A stretch of DNA of 39,789 nucleotides from Candidatus Aminicenantes bacterium RBG_19FT_COMBO_65_30 (GCA_001775755.1 MEYF01000016.1:1-39789); one strand, 5' to 3'; positions 1 to 9,184 are shown, counted from the stretch's first letter. The notes: generated by a model from the letters alone, not told the origin. Program-made: numbers and translations.

Positions 1-44
1 CGCGAAGAAGTGAGCGCCCGGCCGGGCGTCGAGGCAGGTGAACC

Positions 45-2396
45 ATGATCTCTGAAAAAGTCCAGCGCATCGGCGCCTCCCCCACCTTGAAGATCTCGGC
101 CAAGGCCAAGGCCATGAAGGCCGAGGGCATCGACGTCATCGACCTGAGCGTCGGCGAGCCGGATTTGCCCACGCCGGAGAACATCAAGGAGGCCGGGATC
201 AAGGCCATCCGCGACAACTTCACGAAATACACGGACAGCGACGGCATCCTGCCCCTGCGCAAGGCCATCGCCAAACGGCTCAAGGAGGACTTCGGCCTCG
301 AGTACGGCCCCAAGCAGATCATCGTCTCCGCCGGGGCCAAGAGCTCGCTTTTCCACCTCGTCCAGGCCCTGGTCGACGAGGGCGAGGAGGTCATCATCCC
401 GGCCCCTTATTGGGTGACCTACCCCGAATGCGTCGCCCTGGCCAAGGGCAAGTCGGTCATCGTCCCGACGCGGGAGGAGGACGGCTTCCTTCTGACGCCT
501 GAGGCGCTCAAGGCCTCGATCTCGCCGGCGACGAAGGCCATCATCCTCAACAACCCCGCCAATCCGACCGGAGGCGCCTACACCAAGGACCAGCTCCTGG
601 CCTTGGCCGAGGTGATCCGCGGCGAGGACGTCTACGTCGTTGCCGACGAGATCTATTCGAGCCTCGTCTATGACAATTTCAAGTTCACAAGCTTCGCCGC
701 CCTAGGCGACGACATCAAGAAGAAGACGATCATCGTCAACGGCGTATCGAAGTCCTACTCCATGACCGGCTGGCGGATCGGCTTCGCCGCCGGGCCGGCC
801 GAGGTCATCGACGGCATGTCCAAGATCCAGAGCCACACGACGTCCAACGCCTGTTCGATCGCGCAGAAGGCCGGCCTCGAGGCCTACGACGGGCCCCAGT
901 ACGACGTCCAGAAGATGGTCGCCGAATTCCAGCGGCGCCGCAACTACTGCCTGATGCGGCTGGCCACTGTCCAGGGGCTGGCCTGTTTCAAGCCCCTGGG
1001 GGCCTTCTATCTCTTCCCGAACGTCAAGTCCTTCTACGACAAGGAGGCGGGCGGGGCCAAGATCCGCAATTCCTACGGCCTGGCCTACTACCTCCTCAAG
1101 GAAGCGCGGGTGGCCATCGTGCCCGGCGACGCCTTCGGCGCGGACGGCTACATCCGGCTGTCCTACGCGACATCCATGACCAGCCTCGAGAAGAGCATGG
1201 ACCGCATCATCGAGGCCCTGGGCCGGCTCAAGACGGCCAAAAAGGCGAAAAGGGTCGCCCTGAACAACACCGCGACCCGGGTCAAGAAAGCCGTCCCGGT
1301 CGAAACGGAGATCGACGCCCGGATGCGCGACGCCCTGGCCGCCGAGATGGAGGGCCACCTTGGCTACGAGGGCCGCTACGAATGGAACGCGAACATCAAC
1401 GGCGCCGTCATCCAGCTGCGGACGAACGTCGCCCATCTCAATGACTTCTGGGTCGAGAATTTCCCGCCCGCCCCGGCCGAGGCCGGCATGACGCCCCACG
1501 GCATGATCTATGCCGTGGATGGGATCGCCGGGCGGGAGCCGCGCGGCTTCTATCACGCGGAAACGCAGACGGGGATCCTGGTCAACACGGACAACTACGG
1601 CTCCCTGCGCAGCCTGGCTATCGGCCTGGCCATGGATATAGCCGTGAGGACGGCGGGCGCCGGCACGGCCGGAGCCGTCCGGGGCATGTCGACCGACATC
1701 GACGGCAGCGGGCTCATCCTGGTCGGGCCGCCGGGGACGAAGAAAACCGAGCTTTTTTTCGAGCTCCTGGCAGATCCGCGCTTCAAGCTCCAGGCGAACG
1801 ACGTCGTCTTCGTCCGGATCGCCGGGGGGCGGGCCGTGGCCGATTGCGTCGAGCGGAAACTCTACATGCCGACGGCGGCCGTCGAGCTCGACCGCCGGCT
1901 GGCCCCGCTCTTCGACCGGAGCAAGTGCGAGAATGTCATCGTCCACAAGGACGATTGCCAGGATATGGACTGCCAGCGGGCCGACGACTGCCGGCTCGAC
2001 AAGGGTTCTCTCTACTGCTACAAGGCCGCCAAGGAGGCCCACGCCATGCTCGACCCGGGCTGGCTCGGCGGGCCGGCCGCTTCGGTCAGGCGGACGAACT
2101 TGAGGTGGCTTGTCCTCCTGAGGAACGACGCGACCTCGCCGGCCGTCGTCGAGATCGGGAAGGACGAGGCCCTGCGGACTCTCGAGGCCGGCGAAGCGGC
2201 CGGGGCCAAGAAGGCCCTGACCGCGGGCAAAACCCAGCCCTACTACAACCCCCATCTTCTCGGGGCCGGACCGGAGAAGCTCGAGGTCCAGAGGGCCTTT
2301 TTCGGCCGGCTCCTCGACTCGGCAAGATGCGTCCTCTTCAACAGCGGGGTGGCCGGGGCGGACAAGCTCAAAGAGCTCGTGTCATCCGGCCGTTAA
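45..2396 (+). CDS. Aminotransferase fused to PEPCK/HprK-like P-loop domain
   Basis: Residues 1 to about 400 are a fold-type I PLP aminotransferase of the aspartate aminotransferase family. The active-site motif SKSYSMTGWRIG carries the PLP lysine at residue 236, and NNPANPTGG and the VADEIYSSL strand are also present. This part should transfer amino groups between aspartate or a similar donor and 2-oxoacids. After a basic linker (about 400-425), a second domain runs to residue 783 with a Walker A-like GPPGTKKT at 561-568, in a setting that resembles HPr kinase or ATP-dependent PEP carboxykinase. Five cysteines lie between residues 628 and 658, suggesting a metal site or disulfides. Normal family length is about 400, so the extra 380 residues make this a real fusion in one uninterrupted frame. 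AGGTG lies 5 nt before the ATG. A TGA at 11-13 may end a gene to the left. The aminotransferase is certain; the kinase-fold assignment is a motif-level inference. Confidence 0.85.
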   Translation: MISEKVQRIGASPTLKISAKAKAMKAEGIDVIDLSVGEPDLPTPENIKEAGIKAIRDNFTKYTDSDGILPLRKAIAKRLKEDFGLEYGPKQIIVSAGAKSSLFHLVQALVDEGEEVIIPAPYWVTYPECVALAKGKSVIVPTREEDGFLLTPEALKASISPATKAIILNNPANPTGGAYTKDQLLALAEVIRGEDVYVVADEIYSSLVYDNFKFTSFAALGDDIKKKTIIVNGVSKSYSMTGWRIGFAAGPAEVIDGMSKIQSHTTSNACSIAQKAGLEAYDGPQYDVQKMVAEFQRRRNYCLMRLATVQGLACFKPLGAFYLFPNVKSFYDKEAGGAKIRNSYGLAYYLLKEARVAIVPGDAFGADGYIRLSYATSMTSLEKSMDRIIEALGRLKTAKKAKRVALNNTATRVKKAVPVETEIDARMRDALAAEMEGHLGYEGRYEWNANINGAVIQLRTNVAHLNDFWVENFPPAPAEAGMTPHGMIYAVDGIAGREPRGFYHAETQTGILVNTDNYGSLRSLAIGLAMDIAVRTAGAGTAGAVRGMSTDIDGSGLILVGPPGTKKTELFFELLADPRFKLQANDVVFVRIAGGRAVADCVERKLYMPTAAVELDRRLAPLFDRSKCENVIVHKDDCQDMDCQRADDCRLDKGSLYCYKAAKEAHAMLDPGWLGGPAASVRRTNLRWLVLLRNDATSPAVVEIGKDEALRTLEAGEAAGAKKALTAGKTQPYYNPHLLGAGPEKLEVQRAFFGRLLDSARCVLFNSGVAGADKLKELVSSGR

Positions 2397-2534
2397 GCAC
2401 CCCTCCGGCGGCTAGCCATTCGGGGGGAGATGTCCCCTCATAAAATCACCCTTCTTATCACCCGCCGCGGTGATTGGCGAGGTTAAGGGGGCGTCCGATA
2501 ATGCGAAACGGCGGAGAAGCCCCGCGGCCCCGTC

Positions 2535-2563
2535 TTGAAAAGGTGTTGATTTTGCTATATAAA
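2535..2563 (+). promoter_or_regulatory. Sigma-70-type promoter of the minor-pilin operon
   Basis: TTGAAA (2535-2540), a 17-nt spacer and TATAAA (2558-2563) put the start of transcription near 2570, about 27 nt before the first minor-pilin ATG. It is the only good promoter match in the 200-nt gap after the aminotransferase gene. That gap otherwise holds a short GGGGA/TCCCC hairpin without a T-run. Confidence 0.55.
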
Positions 2564-2596
2564 GAGGGTAAAGACGGATTGATAGAGGGAAGCGCC

Positions 2597-3133
2597 ATGA
2601 AGAAGTTCATTCGGCATCACTCGGCCTCACGGGGCTTTACCCTGATCGAGGTCCTCGTCGTCATCGGCATTATGGGCATCCTCATGACTGTGTCGTATCC
2701 CAGCATCCTCAACACCATGGCCACCCGGAACCTGGAGAACACGACCCGCCAAATCCAGACGTTCATGCAGCAGACCAAGCTCCAAGCGGTCAGCACAAAA
2801 ATCGTCCACCGCGTCCGCTTCTCCCAGGTCCCGGCGGGCTACTGGGTCTACGACATCGAGCGCCTCCAGGTTGACGGCACCTGGATCAAGGCGGGGAACG
2901 CGCCGCGCAAGGCCATCCCCAACGAGCTTAACGTCACCATCACCTTCCCCGCCGAGGGCGCGGACCGCATCGCCATTTTCTCCTCCCTGGGGACTTTCCC
3001 GCAATTCGCCCTTAGCCAAAATTCCATAACTTTGCAAAGTCCGAAGCTCTACCGCCTGGGGCAGGACGATCAGAGGGTCCTCAGCATCTTCATGGGCGGT
3101 TCGATCCAATATGCGAAGAGAAAGAGCGCTTGA
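2597..3133 (+). CDS. GspH/FimT-like minor prepilin
   Basis: A type IV prepilin-like protein of 178 residues. A short basic leader is followed by the prepilin peptidase site G|FTLIEVLVVIG with the +5 glutamate, then a hydrophobic helix (roughly residues 12-35) that anchors it in the inner membrane before assembly. The body has a GspH/FimT-like layout, with an N-terminal helix containing TRQIQTFMQQTKLQA and then a beta-rich C-terminus. An ATG 123 nt upstream is in frame, but the start at 2597 has GAGGGA just upstream and gives the short leader typical of prepilins. It is first in a same-strand operon with the PilV-, PilW-, PilX- and PilY1-like genes. By analogy with fimU-pilVWX-pilY1 it should prime pilus assembly as part of a minor-pilin tip complex. 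The closer subfamily (FimT or FimU) cannot be settled by eye. Confidence 0.85.
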   Translation: MKKFIRHHSASRGFTLIEVLVVIGIMGILMTVSYPSILNTMATRNLENTTRQIQTFMQQTKLQAVSTKIVHRVRFSQVPAGYWVYDIERLQVDGTWIKAGNAPRKAIPNELNVTITFPAEGADRIAIFSSLGTFPQFALSQNSITLQSPKLYRLGQDDQRVLSIFMGGSIQYAKRKSA

Positions 3134-3134
3134 G

Positions 3135-3572
3135 ATGAACCAAAAAAAGCACACCCATGGCTTTAGTCTTATCGAGGTCCTGGTCGGCATTTTCCTGGTC
3201 GCCGTGGCCGTCCTCGGCCTGGCCGAGCTCTTCCTGCTCTCGGTCGCCAATAACCAGCAGGCCGACCGCGTCGCCAACGCGACCTTTCTGGCCCAGCAGC
3301 AGATCGACTGGCTGCGCGGCTTCACCCTGGATGAGCTGAACGTGTACGCCGGAACAACCCTGCAGCAGCGGGACGAGATCATCGATCTCAATTGGGACGG
3401 GACGAACGATTTTAGGCGGATCACCGTATTCGCGGCCGCGGCCGACACGTTCCAGGTCAGCATCCACGTCTTCTCCGCCGAGAAAATCAGCATTGCGAGC
3501 CCGTCCGTGCTTCTCGCGGACCCGGTCCGATACCGGCCGCGGGCCATGATCACGACGATCATCACGCGATGA
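3135..3572 (+). CDS. PilV-like minor prepilin
   Basis: A small prepilin (145 residues) with the cleavage motif HG|FSLIEVLVGIFL and a hydrophobic helix continuing to about residue 35. The body, with TFLAQQQIDWLRG after the helix, fits the PilV/GspI group. The ATG at 3135 follows the upstream TGA (3131-3133) by one base, so translation is probably coupled. An in-frame ATG at 3111 would only add eight polar residues inside the preceding gene. Position between the GspH/FimT-like and PilW-like genes matches the classical minor-pilin order and supports the name. Confidence 0.82.
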   Translation: MNQKKHTHGFSLIEVLVGIFLVAVAVLGLAELFLLSVANNQQADRVANATFLAQQQIDWLRGFTLDELNVYAGTTLQQRDEIIDLNWDGTNDFRRITVFAAAADTFQVSIHVFSAEKISIASPSVLLADPVRYRPRAMITTIITR

Positions 3573-3585
3573 AGGAGCGAAAGCC

Positions 3586-4701
3586 GTGAGAACACCCAAG
3601 ACCCCCTCCTCGAGCCGCGCCGCGGGCTTCACGATGGTCGAGCTCCTCGTCGGCAGCACCATCATGCTCGTCGCCATCCTCGGGGCCCTGTTCATCTATG
3701 CCCGAAGCAACAAGATCTCCGTCGAACAGCAAATGGTCACCGAGGTCCAGAACGACGTCCGGGCCTCGATGTTCTTCATCACCCGGGACCTGCGCATGGC
3801 CGGGGCGGGGCTCCCGGAGGAATTCTCCTCCTATTTCATCCAGGGCTGGGACAACGAAGACCAAGGGCCCAACGATGTCCTGCCCGACCGGGTCCGGCTC
3901 ATGGGCAACATCGACGATCCGCTCAACCTGCCCATCCGGAACTACCAGGGATCCTCGGTCGTCCTCGACATCGAGGATTACAGCTTCGAGCAGTACGCGT
4001 ACCCCGACGAATTTTATGCCAACCAGTTCGTCATCGTCCTGCCCAACCCCGAATCGGCCTGCCGCGCGGTCGAGATCCGCGTCATCACCCACGTCACCCA
4101 CAATACCGGCGGGACCAACGAGCGCTTCAACTTCTCCCCCGGACTGGCCCCGGGCGTCGACCCGCCGGGCGGCTTGAGCGGGACGTGCCTGAGCCCCAAC
4201 GACTACGACGGGGGGACCATCGCCTTCATCAACGTCAAGGAATACTGGCTCGACATCACCGGGAATTACCCCGGTCTCACGGCGGGCCTCAACGGCTATA
4301 TCGGCGGCGGGGAGGGAGGAGTCCTTTATTGTACCCACAACGGCGTCCATTTCCCCCTGGCCCGCAACATCGAGAGCTTCCAGATCGAGTACAACGGGGA
4401 CATGGACAACAATCTCCTCCTCGACGGCTGGCTGCCGTGGCAGACGACCTGGACTCTGGAACAGGTCGCCCGGGTCCAGCAGGTCCGCGTGTGGGTCCTC
4501 GGCCGGACTCCCCAGCCCTTCACCTCGGTCGGGCGGACGCCGCCGGGGGGGATCCACACATACCGCCGGCCGACCCTGACCACCAACCCGGCAAATGCTC
4601 CGGGCGCCGCGACCGACGACCGCCACCGCAGGATCCTGCTCGAGTCCGAGTCCAACATCCGGAACATGAGCCTCAACCTCTACAACCTCGGCCAGAGATG
4701 A
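3586..4701 (+). CDS. PilW-like minor prepilin
   Basis: A 371-residue prepilin starting with GTG, behind a strong GAAGGAG. The leader ends at AG|FTMVELLVGSTIML with the +5 glutamate, followed by a hydrophobic helix. The large C-terminal region contains MFFITRDLRMAGAGLP, a typical PilW/GspJ stretch directly after the helix, and the length is typical of PilW rather than GspJ (about 200). It should sit in the minor-pilin priming complex and connect to the PilX- and PilY1-like products encoded just downstream. The gap to the upstream gene is 13 nt and to the next gene 10 nt. Confidence 0.82.
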   Translation: MRTPKTPSSSRAAGFTMVELLVGSTIMLVAILGALFIYARSNKISVEQQMVTEVQNDVRASMFFITRDLRMAGAGLPEEFSSYFIQGWDNEDQGPNDVLPDRVRLMGNIDDPLNLPIRNYQGSSVVLDIEDYSFEQYAYPDEFYANQFVIVLPNPESACRAVEIRVITHVTHNTGGTNERFNFSPGLAPGVDPPGGLSGTCLSPNDYDGGTIAFINVKEYWLDITGNYPGLTAGLNGYIGGGEGGVLYCTHNGVHFPLARNIESFQIEYNGDMDNNLLLDGWLPWQTTWTLEQVARVQQVRVWVLGRTPQPFTSVGRTPPGGIHTYRRPTLTTNPANAPGAATDDRHRRILLESESNIRNMSLNLYNLGQR

Positions 4702-4711
4702 GGAGCGATCC

Positions 4712-5272
4712 ATGAATAAGCGTCCCATTCGAACATCACGGGAACGGGGCTCCGGCCTCATCGTCATCATCATGATCGTCGCTTTCATGCTGGCTGTCGG
4801 CATGCTCCTCCTGACTGTGACCGGCACCAGCCCCAAGGTCTCCGACAGCATGCGTCTCCAAGGAATGGCCTTCGACGCCGCCGAGGCGGGTTTCAACCAG
4901 GCCTGGATCGTCCTCAACGACGCTTTCCTCAACCAGCTCTACACGTCGTTCGGCGGCCATTACCGGACGCAATACGGGGGGGTCGACAATGTCTTGGACG
5001 ACCCGACCCTGACGAACCCTTATTATTTCCGCAAGCTGACCGACGAGCAGATCGTCGCCGACTGTCTGGCCCATCCGGACCCCAACACCATTATTTTCAA
5101 CTCCGAGCCGCTGGTCACCGACCCGCGTTGCACATACACGGTGTTCCTCATCAACGACGAGGCGCCGGGGACGGTCGCCGCCGACGACCATGACTGCATC
5201 CTGCTCTGTATCGGGCGGGGGCCCAGAAACACGTATAAACGACTTGAGATCGTCATCGAGGTCGGACCCTGA
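4712..5272 (+). CDS. PilX-like minor prepilin
   Basis: A 186-residue protein with an N-terminal segment like the PilX N-terminal domain: a basic leader, RGSGLIVIIMIVAFMLAVGM, then DAAEAGFNQAW, which recalls the AAEAGL signature of PilX/GspK proteins. The +5 glutamate is absent, as expected for the PilX/GspK class, so this is not degradation. It lies in the canonical place between PilW- and PilY1-like genes. Known PilX-type pilins cap the pilus and recruit PilY1; that role is inferred here from position and the N-terminal motif. Confidence 0.75.
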   Translation: MNKRPIRTSRERGSGLIVIIMIVAFMLAVGMLLLTVTGTSPKVSDSMRLQGMAFDAAEAGFNQAWIVLNDAFLNQLYTSFGGHYRTQYGGVDNVLDDPTLTNPYYFRKLTDEQIVADCLAHPDPNTIIFNSEPLVTDPRCTYTVFLINDEAPGTVAADDHDCILLCIGRGPRNTYKRLEIVIEVGP

Positions 5273-5295
5273 GGGTCCGCGAAAGGGGAATCGCC

Positions 5296-8200
5296 ATGAC
5301 ACACAAAGGCTTGAAGCGCCAAGGGAGCCTTTATGTCCTCGCCCCGCTCTGCGTGGTGATCGCTGCGGCGATCGTCGTGCCGCGACTCTGGCCGCAACAG
5401 AGCTGCACGGAGTACACGAGGGCCTTCGGGGAGAACTTCAATACCCTCACTTTCAAGGACGCCGCGAACTCGTCCGTGGCCGGATGGAGCGAAGATATTA
5501 GGGGGCCGATCACCCTGCCCCGCCTGGGGGCCAATTTCGCCGTGGCCTCGCCCGGCAGCATGGGCGCCCGAATTTACGCCTGCGCGGCGGGCGACTTCAC
5601 AGGAGACGGCTATCCGGACCTCATCGGGCTCGACATCGGCGGAGAGTACCCGGTCACGGGATCCAATCCTTGGTCCGATCTCGTGCTCATCCGCAACCTC
5701 TACCAGACGAACGGCGAGGCCAATCCTTTTCAGGTCGACCCGGCGACCTCCTATGATCAGTTTTATACCCATACCGGTCCGGCCTCCATAACGGTCGGCG
5801 ACTACAACGGCGACGGCCTGCTCGATTTCTTCTTCATGAGGGATTCGGACGACGATTTCACATACGACAACTTTCGGGCATCAATGTACATCAACACGGG
5901 GACGGCGTTCGTCCCGGATTTCCGGCCCTACAACGTCTCGCCGAGTCTCGACTTCACCGCCGCCTTCCAGGCGGCCGGGATTTACATCAATTGGGCGGCC
6001 GACCATCTGACGTCCGTGGACATCGACAAGGACGGAGACGTCGATATCCTGGCCATCAGCCAGGACAGGATCTTCCTCATCAGGAACCCCGGCCCCGCCA
6101 ATTTCACCGTCGGCCAATTCTCAATCGGCGAGCTGGCCTATGACGCCCGGACGGGATTCACCGTCGGCCGCGGCGGCTCGTGCATTTCGGCGGCGGACTT
6201 CGACAACGACGGCGACTACGACATCGTCGGCGGCACGGTCAACGACATCGACTACCTCGTTTATTACGAGAACGACGGGTTGGGCCAATTCACCCGCAAG
6301 GAGCTGGCCATCCCCAATCCCTCGTGCACGGGCTCGGTCGGCGTTTTGGGCAAGGATTTCACCAACGACGGCTGGCCCGATATCTTCGTGACCACGGACG
6401 CCTGGAACGCCGGCAACCAGGCTCACATGTGGTTCCTGAGAAACCGCGGCCTCGTCGACGGCCAGGTCGACTGGCTGTTCAAGTGCCTCAACGGCTGCAA
6501 TCCGATCATCCCCCCGAGCTATGACGTCGACATGAGCACGGCCCTCGACTACGACAACGACGGCGACCTGGATGTCGTCATCGCCGACGCCAACCATTCG
6601 GGGGATTACTACCGGATCGAGAACGAGCTGGCCTCGGTCTTTGAGCTCTACGGCCAGGGGCAATCGCTGAACGTCGGCGCGGGCTTCCTCGACTCCCGCC
6701 TCCACGCCGTCACCCGCGTCCGCGTCAGCTCGATCCGCCAGGGCGTCCTTCACGGTTCGAGCGCCGGCCTGACCGTCGCCCTGTACTTCTCCAACAACGG
6801 CGGTAAGAACTGGGAGTTTTACCAGCGATTCGAAGCTGCGGCGATCGCCAACAGGACGGACCTCCCCTGGTACGACTTCAAACAGTTCGGAGCCGACCTC
6901 CGCTGGCGGGCCGTCCTGACCGCGGAGGAAGACCCGATGCCCGACTTTGAGCATGCCTCGTTCGAGACGCCCTATATCGACGAGCTCGATCTCGAGTTCA
7001 TCTACATCGACCGGCGCGAATACTCCCGCGCTTCTGCGGCGGCGACCATCGTCACCAGTGCCGGGACCCCCAAGAAGCTTGTCATCGGCTCTTCGTTCAT
7101 CTTCCCGGGCTGGGAAGGCCAACTCCGGGCCTATGACGTATCCGCCGTCTCCTTCGCCGCCGGCACGACATCGGCACTTCAGACGATCACCACTTCGGAC
7201 CTCGACGCCGCGCAGGGACGGACCCTGGTCGTAGGCGCCGAGATCTTCTGGGACGCCGGGCAGATGCTCAACGACCGTGGCTCCGATTCGCGGACGATCT
7301 ACACGGCCATTCGGGCGGGCGGCACCCTGGCCAATCCGTTGGTTCGGACCGACTTCATCCGGGCCAACGTCGGGAATCCGGCCACCGTCGGGACGCTGGC
7401 CTGGTTCCTCCAGGACGTCAACAACGACAACGCCGGCCTCATCGACTTCGTCCGGGGCAAGGACCGCTACTGGAAGATGGGCGACGTCAATCACTCGACC
7501 CCCGTCGTCGTCGGCCCGCCGGCGGAAGACCCCGTGCTCATGGGAACGGGGTACGGCGAGTTCCAGCAGACCTACGCCGCCCGCCAGAAGGTCCTCTACC
7601 TCGGAGCCAACGACGGCATGCTCCACTGCTTCGACGCCTCCACGGGCGAGGAGCTCTGGGGCTTCATCCCCTACAACCTCCTGCCCAAGCTGAAAAACAT
7701 GTACCAGGTCGATGCCGGGAACAATGCCCGCTACTATGCCCACGACGTCTACGTCGACGGCACGCCCTCAGTCGCCGACGTCCAAATAAACGGGGCCTGG
7801 AAGACGGTCCTTGTCTGCGGCCAGGGGCCGGGCAGCGGCAGCACGCTGGCCGGGGGCCTCAACTACTACTGGGCCCTCGACGTCACCGACCCGACCAACC
7901 CCCGGCCTCTCTGGGAGATTTCCCATACGTACAGAAGCGGCAATACGACCTATCGGAGCATGGGCGAGACCTGGTCGACTCCGGCCATCGGCAAGATCAA
8001 CGACCACGGGACGGCCCGCTGGGTGGCCTTCATGGGCTCCGGCTACGACAACGACCCGGCCGCGGACGTCGCCGGCACATATTTCTACGTCGTTCAGATC
8101 GACAAGGGATCGCTTCTCGACAGCCAATTGTTCCTCCAGACCGTGCAGATCGGCCAGGAGGACACCATGAGCTTCACCGGCGCCAGGCAACCGTACCGTT

Positions 8201-9027
8201 ATACGGACATCAGGGCCGCTATCGTCGCCTCGCCGACAACCATCGACAACGATTTTGATGGCTTCGTCAACTCCGTCTACGTCGGCGATCTCGACGGCCG
8301 GCTCTACCGCATGGACACGACCGGGACAAACCCCTCCAACTGGAGCCTCAGGGCCATCTACACGGACTATCTCAACTATCCCATCGTCACCAAGCCGGCT
8401 ATCTGGATCAATCCCTACGAGTCGGTCCCGACGCCGCCGCGGATCTATTTCGGCACGGGGGGCCACGACCGCGGCCTGGGGACCTACAACCCGAACACCG
8501 ACGAGTTGGCCACCCGAGAATTTTCATTCGTCGGCATCATCGACAACGGCAGCAACTCGGCGACCGTTGAATGGTACATCGGCAACCCGGCGCTTCTCGG
8601 CGGCCTGCCCACGACCAAGGATACCGGCGACCTGGGCGTCGGGAGCAAGGTCTGGGCCGACCCGGTCATCGCCGACCAGGTCGTCTATTTCAGTACCCTG
8701 ACCGGCAGTATCGAGTCCGTCAACCCCTGCATCAACCTGGGGGAAGGCGGCCGTCTCTATGCCCGTTACATCCGTCAGGCCTCGGCCATCCCGGTGGGCG
8801 GGACGGCCTTCCGGACGACCGAGGCGACGCCGCCCGAGTACCTCCAGCTCATCAGCAAGGCCCGCCGGGCCGTGACCGTCGGCGAAGCCTCACGCGTCGC
8901 GGGCCGGGTCAGTAAGCGCGAGATCTACGTCCAGGAATACGACTCCACGATCGAACAGCTGGCTCAGCCCATCGGATCGCTGCTCCGGATCAAGTCCTGG
9001 CGGGAGATATACAGGATCATCTGGTAA
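5296..9027 (+). CDS. pilY1: PilY1-like pilus tip protein with N-terminal VCBS/FG-GAP repeats
   Basis: A large secreted protein (1243 residues). An N-terminal hydrophobic segment (about 12-30) is followed by a run of VCBS/FG-GAP calcium-type loops: DFTGDGYPD (about 100), DYNGDGLLD (169), DIDKDGDVD (242), DFDNDGDYD (301), DFTNDGWPD (354) and DYDNDGDLD (418). The C-terminal half carries PilY1 beta-propeller marks: VLYLGANDGMLHCFDASTG near 766, and DNDFDGFVNSVYVGDLDG from about 984, which corresponds to the conserved PilY1 calcium loop followed by a VYxGDLxG repeat. Known PilY1/PilC proteins act as pilus tip adhesins and regulate retraction through calcium. Here a VCBS propeller replaces the von Willebrand A domain found in Pseudomonas PilY1. 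AAAGGGG precedes the ATG. It is last in the minor-pilin operon. Confidence 0.85.
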   Translation: MTHKGLKRQGSLYVLAPLCVVIAAAIVVPRLWPQQSCTEYTRAFGENFNTLTFKDAANSSVAGWSEDIRGPITLPRLGANFAVASPGSMGARIYACAAGDFTGDGYPDLIGLDIGGEYPVTGSNPWSDLVLIRNLYQTNGEANPFQVDPATSYDQFYTHTGPASITVGDYNGDGLLDFFFMRDSDDDFTYDNFRASMYINTGTAFVPDFRPYNVSPSLDFTAAFQAAGIYINWAADHLTSVDIDKDGDVDILAISQDRIFLIRNPGPANFTVGQFSIGELAYDARTGFTVGRGGSCISAADFDNDGDYDIVGGTVNDIDYLVYYENDGLGQFTRKELAIPNPSCTGSVGVLGKDFTNDGWPDIFVTTDAWNAGNQAHMWFLRNRGLVDGQVDWLFKCLNGCNPIIPPSYDVDMSTALDYDNDGDLDVVIADANHSGDYYRIENELASVFELYGQGQSLNVGAGFLDSRLHAVTRVRVSSIRQGVLHGSSAGLTVALYFSNNGGKNWEFYQRFEAAAIANRTDLPWYDFKQFGADLRWRAVLTAEEDPMPDFEHASFETPYIDELDLEFIYIDRREYSRASAAATIVTSAGTPKKLVIGSSFIFPGWEGQLRAYDVSAVSFAAGTTSALQTITTSDLDAAQGRTLVVGAEIFWDAGQMLNDRGSDSRTIYTAIRAGGTLANPLVRTDFIRANVGNPATVGTLAWFLQDVNNDNAGLIDFVRGKDRYWKMGDVNHSTPVVVGPPAEDPVLMGTGYGEFQQTYAARQKVLYLGANDGMLHCFDASTGEELWGFIPYNLLPKLKNMYQVDAGNNARYYAHDVYVDGTPSVADVQINGAWKTVLVCGQGPGSGSTLAGGLNYYWALDVTDPTNPRPLWEISHTYRSGNTTYRSMGETWSTPAIGKINDHGTARWVAFMGSGYDNDPAADVAGTYFYVVQIDKGSLLDSQLFLQTVQIGQEDTMSFTGARQPYRYTDIRAAIVASPTTIDNDFDGFVNSVYVGDLDGRLYRMDTTGTNPSNWSLRAIYTDYLNYPIVTKPAIWINPYESVPTPPRIYFGTGGHDRGLGTYNPNTDELATREFSFVGIIDNGSNSATVEWYIGNPALLGGLPTTKDTGDLGVGSKVWADPVIADQVVYFSTLTGSIESVNPCINLGEGGRLYARYIRQASAIPVGGTAFRTTEATPPEYLQLISKARRAVTVGEASRVAGRVSKREIYVQEYDSTIEQLAQPIGSLLRIKSWREIYRIIW

Positions 9028-9140
9028 GGATCATGCGCCCGCTCAAAGGACGGGGGCGGCGGGCGGAAACGTGCCGCCGCTCCGCGTTTGCCAGGAGCGG
9101 GATTTGCCGCCGCCGGGAAAGCGGAAAAGAGGAGGCGCGT

Positions 9141-9169
9141 TTGACACGTGGGGGACAAGAGAGGATAAT
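9141..9169 (+). promoter_or_regulatory. Sigma-70 promoter, near-consensus
   Basis: TTGACA (9141-9146), a 17-nt spacer and GATAAT (9164-9169) match the consensus at 11 of 12 positions. Transcription would start near 9176, leaving about 9 nt of leader to the ATG at 9185. This separates the next gene from the pilus operon. The preceding GC-rich gap (9028-9140) has inverted GC stretches but no T-run. Confidence 0.7.
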
Positions 9170-9184
9170 AATTGGGGGTTTGTC

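Noticed and set aside
702-2255. Long open minus-strand frame opposite the aminotransferase fusion
   Set aside because: Arg/Pro/Gly/Asp-rich antisense product of a GC-rich gene; the plus strand has recognised motifs throughout.
2414-2445. GGGGA/TCCCC hairpin as a terminator of the fusion gene
   Set aside because: Only a 5-bp stem and no T tract.
4712-5272. Loss of Glu5 in the PilX-like prepilin as degeneration
   Set aside because: Absence of Glu5 is characteristic of the PilX/GspK class.
6121-7743. 540-codon minus-strand frame opposite pilY1
   Set aside because: Val/Asp/Gly-rich shadow of the VCBS repeats with no domain; same for 3562-4932 opposite pilW.
9028-9140. GC-rich inverted stretches after pilY1 as a terminator
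   Set aside because: No T-run follows on either strand.
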